Source: SH-MAG3 sp036374995 (lineage in GTDB: Bacteria > Gemmatimonadota > Gemmatimonadetes > Longimicrobiales > RSA9). From it: 64,000 nt of DNA. The notes under the pieces are model-generated. The model worked only from the letters and a program-made list of their open reading frames with translations. It was not told the origin of the DNA and did not search any database. Positions 8,617 to 16,922 of the stretch are shown here, one piece after another. The DNA is taken from NCBI GenBank assembly GCA_036374995.1, contig DASUSS010000152.1:3331-67330 (forward strand), in the 5' to 3' direction. Position 1 is the stretch's first letter. Every line of letters begins with the position of its first letter. A program made the translations under genes and the position numbers.

Positions 8617-9504
8617 ATGGCAGAAATCCGCAGAGTCGCCGTGCTCGGCTGCGGCCTGATGGGGAGCGGCATCGCCGAGGTCGCGGCGAAGGCCGGTTAC
8701 GAGACGTGGGTCCGTGAGCTGAACGATGAGCTGGTCGAGCGCGGGCGCGGCAGCATCACGAAGAGCCTTGCTCGCGCCGTGGACAAGGGGAAGCTGGAAG
8801 CGGGCGTGCGTGATGAGATCCTCGGGCGCCTCCGGTTCACCACATCGCTCGAAGCGCTGAAGGATGCGGACATCGTCATCGAGGCCGTGACCGAGGACAG
8901 CGAGTTGAAGAACGAGATGTTCCGCACGCTGGACAAGGTCTGCGGTGAGCACACGATCTTCGCGAGCAACACCAGCTCGCTGACGATCGCGGCCATGGCC
9001 GCCGCGACGAGCCGGCCGCACCGGTTCGTCGGCCTGCACTTCTTCAATCCGGTGCCGGTGATGAAGCTCGTCGAAGTCGTGCGCACGATCGCGGTCGACC
9101 AGACTGCCTATCGCACGGCGTTCGAGTTCGCGAAGACGCTCGGCAAGGAGCCGGTCGAGGCGAAGGACACGTCCGGCTTCATCGTGAACCGGCTGCTCGT
9201 GCCCTACATGCTGGACGCGATCCGCTGCCTGGAGCAGGGTCTCGCCGGCATGGAGGACATCGACAAGAGCATGACGCTCGGGACGGGTTACCCCATGGGG
9301 CCGTTCACGCTGAGCGATTTCGTCGGCATCGACACCCTGTATTTCATCGCGGAGATCATGTTCGACGAGTTCCGCGAGCCGCGCTTCGCACCACCCCCGC
9401 TCCTCAAGCGGATGGTCACGCTCGGCTACTACGGCCGCAAGACGAAACGCGGCTTCTACGACTACACCGGCGAGCGGCCCGTCGCGGTCGATCTGGGCCT
9501 CTGA
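8617..9504 (+). CDS. 3-hydroxybutyryl-CoA dehydrogenase
   Basis: 295 residues, usual size for the short 3-hydroxyacyl-CoA dehydrogenase. It oxidises (S)-3-hydroxyacyl-CoA with NAD+. The N-terminal Rossmann motif is GCGLMGSG (11-18), the catalytic His141 lies in LHFFNPVP, and DTSGFIVNRLL and GYPMGPF belong to the C-terminal dimer domain. ATG 8617 follows a strong GGGAGGAGA ribosome-binding site. It pairs functionally with the thiolase (6406) and enoyl-CoA hydratase (19639). Confidence 0.94.
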   Translation: MAEIRRVAVLGCGLMGSGIAEVAAKAGYETWVRELNDELVERGRGSITKSLARAVDKGKLEAGVRDEILGRLRFTTSLEALKDADIVIEAVTEDSELKNEMFRTLDKVCGEHTIFASNTSSLTIAAMAAATSRPHRFVGLHFFNPVPVMKLVEVVRTIAVDQTAYRTAFEFAKTLGKEPVEAKDTSGFIVNRLLVPYMLDAIRCLEQGLAGMEDIDKSMTLGTGYPMGPFTLSDFVGIDTLYFIAEIMFDEFREPRFAPPPLLKRMVTLGYYGRKTKRGFYDYTGERPVAVDLGL

Positions 9505-9591
9505 CGACAAGGTTGCTCCGGCGCCGCCGCACGCTCAGATTCGGTGCGGCGACTCGCCGATCCTGCGACAACCTCATCCGGGAATGACGCC

Positions 9592-10974
9592 GTGAGCCAT
9601 CAGCCAACCGCGAGCAGCACCGGGACGACGGGGACTGCAACGTCCGGCCGGGAGATGTGGGGCAGCCGCTTCGGCTTCCTCATGGCAGCGATCGGGTCCG
9701 CCGTCGGACTCGGCAACATGTGGCGCTTCCCGTACTCCACCGCGGAGCACGGCGGCGCCGCATTCGTCCTGCTCTACCTCATCATCACGTTCGTCGTCGG
9801 CGTGCCGATCATGATCGCGGAGTTCGGCATCGGCCGGAGCACGCGGCTGAGTCCGATCGGTGCGTTGCGCAAGGCGGGCGGATCCGGCTGGGTCCCGGCC
9901 GGATACCTGTTCGTCGCCGCCGGATTCCTCATCCTCGCGTATTACGCGGTCATTGCAGGCTGGGTGTCGCGCTACGCGATCGAAGCGATCCTCACGCCCT
10001 GGCCCGCCGACGCCGGTGCTTACTTCGATGATGTGAGCGGCAGCGTCGCCGCGATCCTCTACCATCTCGGATTCATGACGCTCACGATCCTGATCGTGGC
10101 GGGTGGCGTGAAGAGCGGCATCGAGCGGATGAGCTCGATCGCCATGCCGATCCTCGCCGTGATCCTGATCGGCATCGCCGTGTGGGCAACGACGCTGACC
10201 GGCGCAGAGGAAGGATACAGCTACTACCTGACGCCGCGTTTCGAGGAGCTGATGTCGCTCGATACGCTCGCGGCCGCGGCCAGCCAGGCGTTCTTCTCGC
10301 TGTCGCTCGGCATGGGCGCCATGCTCACGTTCGCGAGCTACCTGCCGCGCGACACGAACCTGCCCCGCGAGTCGACTGTCGTGTCCCTGTCCGACTTTTC
10401 GGTGGCATTCACGGCAGGACTCGTCGTGTTCCCCGTCATCTTCGCACTCGGCCTCCAGGGCGCCGTCAGCGACAGCACGATCGGTGCGCTCTTCATCGCG
10501 ATTCCCGGCGCCTTCGCCGCAATGGGTGCCGTTGGCCGCTTCGTCGGCATCCTGTTCTTCGTCGCGCTGTTCATCGGCGCCATCACATCCGCCATCGCGC
10601 TGCTCGAGGTCGTCGTTTCCTCGATCATCGACGAGTGGAAGTTCGATCGTCGGAAGGCGTCGATCATTGCCGGCGTCATCATCGCGCTCGTCGGCATCCT
10701 GCCTGCGAGCGACATCAACATTCTCGGCGCCATGGATGCGATCGCGTCCGAAGTGTTCCTCCCGTTCGGCGGACTGCTTCTCGCAATGCTCGTCGGCTGG
10801 GGCCCTGCGGGGAAGAAGCTCGAGGTGTATGCCGAAGGTGCCTCGCCCGGCGTCCGCGCGCTCATGGGAGGCTGGCTCTGGACGCTGCGCGTCGCCGTAC
10901 CGCCGCTCCTCGTCGTCGTGCTGTACAAGACGATCCCGGCAGGCATCGCGGCAGTGCGCGCGATCGGGGGCTAA
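9592..10974 (+). CDS. SLC6-type sodium-dependent transporter (NSS family)
   Basis: 460 residues from GTG 9592; an in-frame GTG at 9544 is an alternative. It is a bacterial LeuT-like sodium:amino-acid/neurotransmitter symporter with about 11-12 hydrophobic helices. The sodium-site signature G-S-A-V-G-L-G-N-M-W-R-F-P-Y is in helix 1, and S-L-S-L-G-M-G-A-M-L-T-F-A-S-Y in helix 6. The substrate is probably an amino acid, but which one cannot be told. It stands alone, convergent with the gene that follows on the other strand. Confidence 0.92.
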   Translation: MSHQPTASSTGTTGTATSGREMWGSRFGFLMAAIGSAVGLGNMWRFPYSTAEHGGAAFVLLYLIITFVVGVPIMIAEFGIGRSTRLSPIGALRKAGGSGWVPAGYLFVAAGFLILAYYAVIAGWVSRYAIEAILTPWPADAGAYFDDVSGSVAAILYHLGFMTLTILIVAGGVKSGIERMSSIAMPILAVILIGIAVWATTLTGAEEGYSYYLTPRFEELMSLDTLAAAASQAFFSLSLGMGAMLTFASYLPRDTNLPRESTVVSLSDFSVAFTAGLVVFPVIFALGLQGAVSDSTIGALFIAIPGAFAAMGAVGRFVGILFFVALFIGAITSAIALLEVVVSSIIDEWKFDRRKASIIAGVIIALVGILPASDINILGAMDAIASEVFLPFGGLLLAMLVGWGPAGKKLEVYAEGASPGVRALMGGWLWTLRVAVPPLLVVVLYKTIPAGIAAVRAIGG

Positions 10975-11003
10975 CGTGCTTGTCGGCGGGTGCGCCAGCG
11001 AGA

Positions 11004-11675
11004 CTACGGCAGCTCCTCGCCGCGGTGCAGCTCGAGCGAGTACCGGCGGTACTCGTCGGGACGCGAGAGGTAGTCGGTGACCCAGACCTCGAACGGCGGC
11101 AGCGGGAGACGGCGCTCCAGCTCCTGAACGACACTCATCGACAGCTGGAAACGGTCGCTCTCGCGGAAATCGATGCGCCGGCCGGCCAGCAGCACCTCGA
11201 CCAGGTCGCGGAAATCCTCGGGATCGAGCAACGCAACGAGGTGCGCGACCTGATCGAGACGATACGAGTCGTACAGCGAACGCAGCTGCTCCAGCGTGGG
11301 CGCTTCGCGGGCATGCCAGGCGCTCTCCCGCTGCGCCGCGCTGCGCGTCAGCTCCTGGCGCAGCCAGCGGTGCAGCTGCGGCGAGCCGCCCCGGCGACGC
11401 TCGTACGTCGACAGCGCGGAATCGAGCAGCGCCAGCAGCAGCGGCTTACCCAGACCCCGCGCACGCTGGTCCACCGTCGCCTCGTCACGCTCCAGGAACA
11501 GATCCGCCGTGCGGATCTCGCTCGGCCCCGCCGTCATCACTGCCGAGCGGAACGTGAAATAGCCGCGCCACTGGCCGTCCGGCCGTGGGTACGTGATCAG
11601 GAACGCCGTCCAGCGCTCACCACCCCGCTCCAGAAAGCAGAACGAACGGCAGCGCAGGCGGTCGGCATCGCTCAC
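11004..11675 (-). CDS. Hypothetical protein
   Basis: 223 residues from GTG at 11675, which has a GGCGGAG sequence just upstream. An upstream ATG at 11735 would add 20 residues. The protein is soluble and helix-rich. Its N-terminal half contains a W-T-A-F-L-I-T-Y-P-R-P-D-G-x-W-R-G-Y-F-T-F pattern, and the C-terminal half has two long charged helices. No motif or signal peptide is recognised. It has its own upstream space and convergent neighbours. Confidence 0.7.
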   Translation of the reverse strand: MSDADRLRCRSFCFLERGGERWTAFLITYPRPDGQWRGYFTFRSAVMTAGPSEIRTADLFLERDEATVDQRARGLGKPLLLALLDSALSTYERRRGGSPQLHRWLRQELTRSAAQRESAWHAREAPTLEQLRSLYDSYRLDQVAHLVALLDPEDFRDLVEVLLAGRRIDFRESDRFQLSMSVVQELERRLPLPPFEVWVTDYLSRPDEYRRYSLELHRGEELP

Positions 11676-11735
11676 GTGCTCCGCCTTTCTCCGCTGCGGC
11701 CGCCCAACTCCATCATCTTGTACCTGGAAGGACAT

Positions 11736-12089
11736 GCTTCGCTGACGCGCGCCGATGCACGCGGATCGGTCGGGATCGCCGCGCCGTGCCGCGGCCGCTT
11801 CCACGCTAATCGGACCGCATCCACCGGTCAAGCGATCCCGCTCACCCGCACGCACTCCTCACCCCTCCGCAGTTTTCCAAATTCTGCAACTTTCGCACGC
11901 TCCGCTTTTTCGGATCGAGCAATGGCGAATCCCGCGTTACACAATCCATTCCGTCCATGGAACGCAGCAATTCGATGATGACACAATGGTCCGATTCGGT
12001 GTTGGCGCCTCGCTGGTGCGACGTCACAACATCTTTATTTGCAACAACATACATCTAAGCGCTTGTGGCACGGGCAATTACGAGAATGC
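11736..12089. other. Intergenic stretch, relatively AT-rich
   Basis: About 350 bases without a convincing gene, between the hypothetical gene on the minus strand and the promoter at 12090. The part from about 11860 to 12080 is clearly less GC-rich than its surroundings. No tRNA, terminator or repeat is recognised in it; it may hold regulatory sites for either side. Confidence 0.5.
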
Positions 12090-12118
12090 TTGACGCGTGC
12101 GCGGTGCGCGTCTATCTT
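12090..12118 (+). promoter_or_regulatory. sigma-70-like promoter
   Basis: TTGACG (12090-12095) and TATCTT (12113-12118) are separated by exactly 17 bases, about 105 bases upstream of the small conserved-type gene at 12224. This is among the best promoter matches in the window. Confidence 0.6.
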
Positions 12119-12223
12119 GGGCGACACTCGCGACAGCAATCCCGCGGCGCCGGTCCGCGCAGTGCAGAGGGTGCCGTCATTTCGAAAAAAGCCGAAAAAT
12201 CGATAGGCGACGAGGCGACCAGA

Positions 12224-12412
12224 ATGTGGGAAACGTGTGCGGTCGATCTGCGCGTGAGTCTGCCGAAGGGCGTTGCGGCGGAAGTGGAAAAGGTGCAGAA
12301 GACGGATCCCGAGATGTTGAGCAGGATGGTGTTTTATGCAGTTACTCGCCGCACGATTTTCGACCACCTGGCCACCCGCACGGCGTTTGGCGCGAAGCGC
12401 GAAGGAACTTGA
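12224..12412 (+). CDS. Small protein of unknown function (62 aa)
   Basis: 62 residues from ATG 12224; the frame is open further upstream, but the downstream part is where the coding character is. The core reads V-D-L-R-V-S-L-P-K-G-V-A-x-E-V-E-x-V-Q and then M-V-F-Y-A-V-T-R-R-T-I-F-D-H-L, a beta strand then helices, like a small ribbon or regulatory domain. It follows a strong promoter (12090) with a leader of about 100 bases. I believe similar proteins occur in the same phylum, but this was not searched. Function unknown. Confidence 0.6.
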   Translation: MWETCAVDLRVSLPKGVAAEVEKVQKTDPEMLSRMVFYAVTRRTIFDHLATRTAFGAKREGT

Positions 12413-12617
12413 CGGGCGCGCGCGTCGTGACGTAGCGTAGCAGGCGTACTGTCGGGCGTACCGGAGGAAATCGGCCCTCTCGCGTGGAGGCCTCCGGTGC
12501 GATCAGCAGCAGCAGGCCAACGCCATTCCTGAATCCGGCAAGCGATCGGAGACGACACGGCCCGCGGAGAGCGAGCGGGTTCTGCGATCGAAGTACCTCG
12601 ACTGGTGCTCGGCGCAG

Positions 12618-12890
12618 GTGGCCGACCATTTCCTGGCGCTGAGTCCGGACGAGATCTTCGAGCTGGCAGAGCGGGCGTCGCGGGAGGAGGTGGCGGGCGA
12701 GGCGCGTCCGCGCGGGTCAGCGGAGGCGGACGAGGACCTCTCGTCGTGGCGGTCGCTGGTGCAACGCGTGACGGAAGTGCTGACTGATCAGTTGGAGCTG
12801 CCGACGTTCGAGGCGTGGCTGGAGCTGTACCGACGCGATCCGGAATCCGTGGAATCCCGCCTGCTGGGCTTGTGGCGCGAACGCAGCTGA
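12618..12890 (+). CDS. Small helical protein of unknown function
   Basis: 90 residues from GTG 12618, all predicted helix, with an F-L-A-L-S-P-D-E-I-F-E-L-A start and an L-P-T-F-E-A-W-L-E-L-Y-R-R-D-P end. The reading frame stays open upstream to 12441, and its last 60 bases (12558-12617) have coding-like third-base GC and encode R-V-L-R-S-K-Y-L-D-W-C-S-A-Q. No ATG, GTG or TTG occurs there, so either GTG 12618 is the start or a rare start such as CTG 12582 is used. Function unknown. Confidence 0.6.
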   Translation: MADHFLALSPDEIFELAERASREEVAGEARPRGSAEADEDLSSWRSLVQRVTEVLTDQLELPTFEAWLELYRRDPESVESRLLGLWRERS

Positions 12891-12921
12891 GCGTTGCGCC
12901 TCTGACCGCCCGCCCTGCCGA

Positions 12922-13161
12922 CTAGTGATCGTGGACGCGTGAGAGGTGCCACCAGGTGCCGACCATCGCGGCGGTGCCGGCGGCGGCGAGCAGCAGTCCG
13001 ACGAGTCCCCACAGCAGTCCCCAGTCGAAGCGACCGTGGTCGTAGCCGCGCCAGGCACTCCACAGGCAGATCACGGCCATGAACCACCAGAACACACCGA
13101 TGCCGAAGCCGCTCAGGAGCGCGACCGTGTTCTGTGGCGGACCGCTGGATTCCGTAGCCAT
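12922..13161 (-). CDS. Small two-helix membrane protein
   Basis: 79 residues. Two hydrophobic helices (about residues 15-36 and 47-68) are separated by a short W-R-G-Y-D-H-G-R-F-D loop, with a His-containing tail. A GGAG sequence lies about 6 bases before the ATG. Both termini are probably on the same side. It is divergent from the small gene at 13303. No family recognised. Confidence 0.65.
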   Translation of the reverse strand: MATESSGPPQNTVALLSGFGIGVFWWFMAVICLWSAWRGYDHGRFDWGLLWGLVGLLLAAAGTAAMVGTWWHLSRVHDH

Positions 13162-13302
13162 TCCGATCTCCGAAAGCTGAACGCGACGGCCGGCAAGATA
13201 TTGGCGGACCGGAGCAGCGGCAAGCGCGGTTGCGTCGTGCGCGGCGGTCCATTGCGCCCGACGTCCGGGAGCTGCATCCTGTCGCGCACCAAAGGAGGCG
13301 GG

Positions 13303-13560
13303 ATGTCGGTTCCGATCGCAGTACTGCCGGAGGGCACGAGAGTGAAGGTGCGCCGCGGATCGCTGCCGCAGGACCCGGGCGTGACGGACCGGACGGGCAC
13401 GGTCGTGCTCGCGTCAGAATACCGCGACAATGCGCTGGGCGTAGTGCTGGATGGCGAGTCGGCCATGCGGTGGTTCACGCCGGGCGAGCTGGAGGTCGTC
13501 ACGAGCGTGCCGTTGCCGCCGGAGCGCGAATCCGCCAAGGCCCGGAGGGCGCTGCCGTAG
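13303..13560 (+). CDS. Small KOW/SH3-like hypothetical protein
   Basis: 85 residues. ATG 13303 has a near-perfect ribosome-binding site, AAAGGAGGCGGG. The sequence is rich in beta-prone stretches: L-P-E-G-T-R-V-K-V-R-R-G, T-G-T-V-V-L-A-S-E-Y, A-L-G-V-V-L-D-G-E-S. This is the pattern of a small SH3-like barrel such as those that pack against nucleic acid or protein. No catalytic motif is seen. Function unknown. Confidence 0.7.
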   Translation: MSVPIAVLPEGTRVKVRRGSLPQDPGVTDRTGTVVLASEYRDNALGVVLDGESAMRWFTPGELEVVTSVPLPPERESAKARRALP

Positions 13561-13687
13561 GGGTACCACACGTCTCGAGATCCACCGCTCCACCGCTCCG
13601 CCGCGCGAAACACCCCGGAACGAATGATGCATTGCTGGTCCGGGTGTTCGAGACCGGAAGCGGGACGGCGGACGGACGGAGGCGGTC

Positions 13688-14206
13688 ATGAGCAGCAGGA
13701 CGGAAGTGTCCGTGGCGGAGCCGCGGACCGTGGACGAAGCGAAGCACGCGGTGGAGCGGTCACGTCAGCGCATCTCGAGCACGCTGGACGCGCTGGAGGA
13801 CCGGATCGTGGAGAAGAAGCACGCGCTGCAGGACAGGGTGGCCGTACTCCGGCCGGTGCGTGAGCAGGTGACGCAGCGGCCGTTCGCGGCCGTCGCGATC
13901 GCGCTCGGCGTCGGAGCGCTGCTCGGCAGTCTGGGCGGCGGTGAGGATGAGGAGGCGCGCAGTACGGGCGGACGTCACGAGGCCCGCCACGCGCAGCTGT
14001 CGGAGCGGGATCGGGCCGAGCTGAGGGCGTGGCGGCGGCTGCGGCGGGAGCGGTTGCGCGCGCGGCGGGACGAACGGGATCACGCTGCGGGTGATTCGCG
14101 GCTCGCATCACTGCGCCATCAGCTCACCGGTGCGATCACATCGGCGATCGGAGCGGCCGTGACCGCGCGCGTCAAGGAGATGACGCGGGGTGGAAGACAG
14201 CGGTGA
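13688..14206 (+). CDS. DUF3618/YqjD-like membrane-associated protein
   Basis: 172 residues. A helical amphipathic N-terminus begins T-V-D-E-A-K-H-A-V-E-R-S-R-Q-R-I-S-S-T-L-D-A-L-E-D-R-I, as in DUF3618 proteins. One short hydrophobic segment follows (F-A-A-V-A-I-A-L-G-V-G-A-L-L-G-S-L-G), then a very Arg-rich, likely coiled-coil region and an A-I-T-S-A-I-G-A-A-V tail. GGAGGCGGTC precedes ATG 13688. It may be an inner-membrane stress or envelope-associated protein, by resemblance only. Confidence 0.65.
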   Translation: MSSRTEVSVAEPRTVDEAKHAVERSRQRISSTLDALEDRIVEKKHALQDRVAVLRPVREQVTQRPFAAVAIALGVGALLGSLGGGEDEEARSTGGRHEARHAQLSERDRAELRAWRRLRRERLRARRDERDHAAGDSRLASLRHQLTGAITSAIGAAVTARVKEMTRGGRQR

Positions 14207-14233
14207 CGGCAGCTCGGCAGTGCCGGGAAAGCG

Positions 14234-14260
14234 AAGGGCGGCCCGTCCAGGGCCGCCCTC
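14234..14260 (-). terminator. Stem-loop after ssb
   Basis: A perfect 9-bp stem, AGGGCGGCC (14235-14243) with GGCCGCCCT (14251-14259), encloses a 7-base loop. It lies 8 bases beyond the ssb stop codon. On the minus strand it is followed by TTCGCTTT, a weak T-rich tail. It may also serve the converging gene on the plus strand. Confidence 0.6.
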
Positions 14261-14267
14261 GTGTCAT

Positions 14268-14717
14268 CTAGAAGGGCAGGTCGTCGTCGTCGGCATCGAA
14301 CGGCGACGGCGACGGGCGCCCGCTCTGCGCCGGCTGCCGGCGCCGCGGCGCCGACTCGTAGCCACCGCCGCCACCGCCGCCCGGACCGCTGCTCCCGAGC
14401 ATCACCATCTCGCGCACGACGATGTCCGTGTAATAGCGAGTGACGCCGTCCTGCTCGCTCTGCGAGTATTCGATCCGCCCCTCGATGTACAGCCGGTCGC
14501 CCTTCTTCACGTACTGCTCGACCAGATCGGCGAGCTTGTCCCAGAACGTCAGGCGGTGCCACTCCGTCTTTTCCTGCTGCTGTCCGCTCCGGTCGGTGAA
14601 CGCGCGGTTCGTCGCGAGCGAGATCTTGGCGATCTTCGTTCCGCCGCCGGTCGTCTTGATCTCCGGGTCGTTGCCGACGTTCCCGATCAGCATCACCTTG
14701 TTGAGCGAGCGACTCAT
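14268..14717 (-). CDS. ssb: Single-stranded DNA-binding protein
   Basis: 149 residues. An N-terminal OB fold (about residues 1-105) starts M-S-R-S-L-N-K-V-M-L-I-G-N-V-G and contains W-H-R-L-T-F-W-D-K-L-A and the Y-I-E-G-R-I-E-Y segment. A Gly-rich disordered linker follows, then the acidic tip D-D-D-D-L-P-F that recruits partner proteins. ATG 14717 is chosen because the family's first residues begin there; a longer frame upstream is not coding-like. It protects ssDNA in replication, repair and recombination. Confidence 0.95.
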   Translation of the reverse strand: MSRSLNKVMLIGNVGNDPEIKTTGGGTKIAKISLATNRAFTDRSGQQQEKTEWHRLTFWDKLADLVEQYVKKGDRLYIEGRIEYSQSEQDGVTRYYTDIVVREMVMLGSSGPGGGGGGGYESAPRRRQPAQSGRPSPSPFDADDDDLPF

Positions 14718-14851
14718 GCCTGCCACCTTGCCTGGAGTATCGGGGGTAAGGGCAGGAAGGTAAGCGGAGCGAGGCGGTCCGTCCATGCCGGACGGGGTCG
14801 ACGGGCATGCCCTCTCGGCCGTGCGTGGCGGGTACGCGGAGAGGAGGCGGG

Positions 14852-15916
14852 ATGGCGGACATGCCGGCGAACGGCACGCCACGAGTGGTGACTCTCGGGG
14901 TGGTGGCGAAGTCCACACTCATCATCATCGGCCTGTGGGCGCTCGCGAACGGGATCTGGCTGGCCCGCGACGTCCTCTTCATCACGTTCTTCGCGCTCCT
15001 CGTCGCCTCGTTCCTGTCGATCTTCGTCGAGCCGCTGCAGAAGCGTGGCATCAGCCGGGCGGTATCCGCCCCACTCGTGCTGATACTGCTGGTGGGCGTG
15101 TTCGTTCTGTTCTTCCTGCTCACCTGGCCGACGCTGCGCGCGCAGTTCGCGATGATCCAGCAGCAGCTGCCGCCTGCGATCGATGCCATCCAGGCGTGGA
15201 TCGAGCGGCAGCTGGCGGGCATCCTGACGACGGTCGGCGCGACGGAGGAAATCGAGCGCGCACTGCGCAGCCGCATGTCGACGGAGCTCGGCGGACTGAT
15301 CGGCGGAACGCTGCCGCTGCTGAACACGGCGCTCGGCGCAGTGACGGGCTTCGCGCTCGTGGTGGTGGCCGGGATGTTCATCGCGATCGATCCGCGGACG
15401 TACATGCACGGGCTGATCGTGCTGCTGCCACGGAGCCATCGCCATCGTGCGGGCGAGGTGCTGCCCGAGGCGGGGCGCACGATGGTGCAATGGATGAAGG
15501 GAACGGCGATCGGGATGGTCGTGGTGGGATCGGTGAGCGCGATCGGGCTCACGCTCATCGGCGTTCCCGCTGCCCTCGCGCTGGGGATGATCGCGGGCCT
15601 GCTCGAGTTCATCCCCTACATCGGTCCCGCCCTGAGCTTCGTGCCGGCGACGATCGTCGCTCTCGCAGTCTCACCCGAGAAGGCGCTCTGGGTGATCGGG
15701 CTGTACGCGCTCGTGCAGGGGATCGAGTCCAACGTGCTGATGCCGCTGCTCATGAAGCAGATGGTGAAGCTGCCGCCGGCACTCACACTGCTGTTCCAGA
15801 CGGTGATGGCGACGCTCTTCGGCTTCCTCGGCCTGCTCCTGGCCGTACCCATCCTCGCCGCGGCGCGGGTGCTGGTGCAGGAATTCTACATCGAGGGCGT
15901 CGCGGACGAGCACTAG
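14852..15916 (+). CDS. AI-2E family (PerM-like) permease
   Basis: 354 residues. About eight hydrophobic helices are arranged as in the AI-2E/PerM family (DUF20): paired N-terminal helices, a long central soluble stretch, then M-I-A-G-L-L-E-F-I-P-Y-I-G-P and a C-terminal L-F-G-F-L-G-L-L-L-A-V-P segment. ATG 14852 follows GAGGAGGCGGG. Members export signals or antiporter substrates, but the substrate is rarely known. A second member lies at 45788. Confidence 0.88.
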   Translation: MADMPANGTPRVVTLGVVAKSTLIIIGLWALANGIWLARDVLFITFFALLVASFLSIFVEPLQKRGISRAVSAPLVLILLVGVFVLFFLLTWPTLRAQFAMIQQQLPPAIDAIQAWIERQLAGILTTVGATEEIERALRSRMSTELGGLIGGTLPLLNTALGAVTGFALVVVAGMFIAIDPRTYMHGLIVLLPRSHRHRAGEVLPEAGRTMVQWMKGTAIGMVVVGSVSAIGLTLIGVPAALALGMIAGLLEFIPYIGPALSFVPATIVALAVSPEKALWVIGLYALVQGIESNVLMPLLMKQMVKLPPALTLLFQTVMATLFGFLGLLLAVPILAAARVLVQEFYIEGVADEH

Positions 15917-15927
15917 ACGAGTGCGGA

Positions 15928-16791
15928 TCACGCCGCCGTCGGCACCCCCGTGAGCTCCGCGACGCGCGAGCGGTAGGCTTCCTGGAGGCGAGCCGTGACC
16001 GGGCCGCGCGTACCGCCTCCGATCACGTGGGCGTCGACCTGCCGAACCGGCATCACCTCGGTCGTCGTGCCGGACAGGAACAGCTCCTCGACCTCACCGA
16101 TGCGGTCCCAGGGAATGGGCGCTTCCGCGACGGCGATGCCCAGCTCGCGAGCGAGCTCGATCACGAGCGCGCGCGTAATGCCGGACAGGATGTAGTTGCA
16201 GGACGGATAGGTCATGAGCGTGCCGTCCAGCACACCGAACAGGTTGGAGTGCGAGCCCTCGATGAGGATGCCGTCTTTGACGAACAGCGCCTCGAACGCG
16301 CCGGCCTGGTGCGCCTGCTGATTCGCCAGCACGTTCGGCAGCAGCGCTATGGATTTTATGTCACAGCGGCTCCAGCGCGTATCCGGAACGCTGATCGCCG
16401 CGACGCCCCGATCGAAGTACTCCGCCGCGTACTGGGCGAACGGCTTCGCCAGCACGTACACGCTGGGCGACACGGCCGGGTCGGGGAACGCGTGGCGGCG
16501 CGGCGCCACACCGCGCGTCACCTGGATGTAGATGGTGCCATCACCCGTCACGTCGTTGCTGCGGATCAGCCGCTCGGCGATCCCGACGAGGTCACCCGTG
16601 CCGGTGTCGTCGATGTGCAGCGCCGCGAGCCCTGCCCGGAGCCGGCGCATGTGCGGCTCCGCGAGGAACGGCTGTCCGCCGTAGATGCGGATCACCTCAT
16701 AGACGCCATCGGCGAACAGGAAGCCGCGGTCATCGACGGGGACCGTGGCCCGGGTGTGTTCGATGTACTTCCCGTTGAGATAGACTTCCAT
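15928..16791 (-). CDS. Fold-type IV aminotransferase, D-alanine transaminase-like
   Basis: 287 residues, PLP fold type IV, the family of branched-chain and D-amino acid aminotransferases and ADC lyase. Visible are F-A-D-G-V-Y-E-V-I-R, T-R-G, the PLP-lysine segment D-I-K-S-I-A-L-L-P-N, E-G-S-H-S-N and F-L-S-G-T-T-T-E-V-M-P-V. The last is typical of D-alanine transaminase (Dat), which makes D-glutamate/D-alanine for the wall. ATG 16791 is preceded by GAGGTG. Branched-chain activity is not excluded. Confidence 0.88.
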   Translation of the reverse strand: MEVYLNGKYIEHTRATVPVDDRGFLFADGVYEVIRIYGGQPFLAEPHMRRLRAGLAALHIDDTGTGDLVGIAERLIRSNDVTGDGTIYIQVTRGVAPRRHAFPDPAVSPSVYVLAKPFAQYAAEYFDRGVAAISVPDTRWSRCDIKSIALLPNVLANQQAHQAGAFEALFVKDGILIEGSHSNLFGVLDGTLMTYPSCNYILSGITRALVIELARELGIAVAEAPIPWDRIGEVEELFLSGTTTEVMPVRQVDAHVIGGGTRGPVTARLQEAYRSRVAELTGVPTAA

Positions 16792-16922
16792 CCGCACCTC
16801 CGCGGCGGGTTCGAGTGCTGGAGAATGACACCGGCCGGATGCAGCGTCAATACGGCGTGCCGATTGCACGCGCAGGGCGGCGTCCGCATTATGCCGCCGC
16901 CCGTCCGAACCCGAAGGGTGCA

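Noticed and set aside
12460..12498. Terminator from the ACCGGAGG/CCTCCGGT pair
   Set aside because: The loop is long (23 bases) and no T-run follows on either strand.
12224..12890. Toxin-antitoxin pair made of the two small genes
   Set aside because: They are separated by 205 bases, do not overlap and show no known toxin or antitoxin fold.
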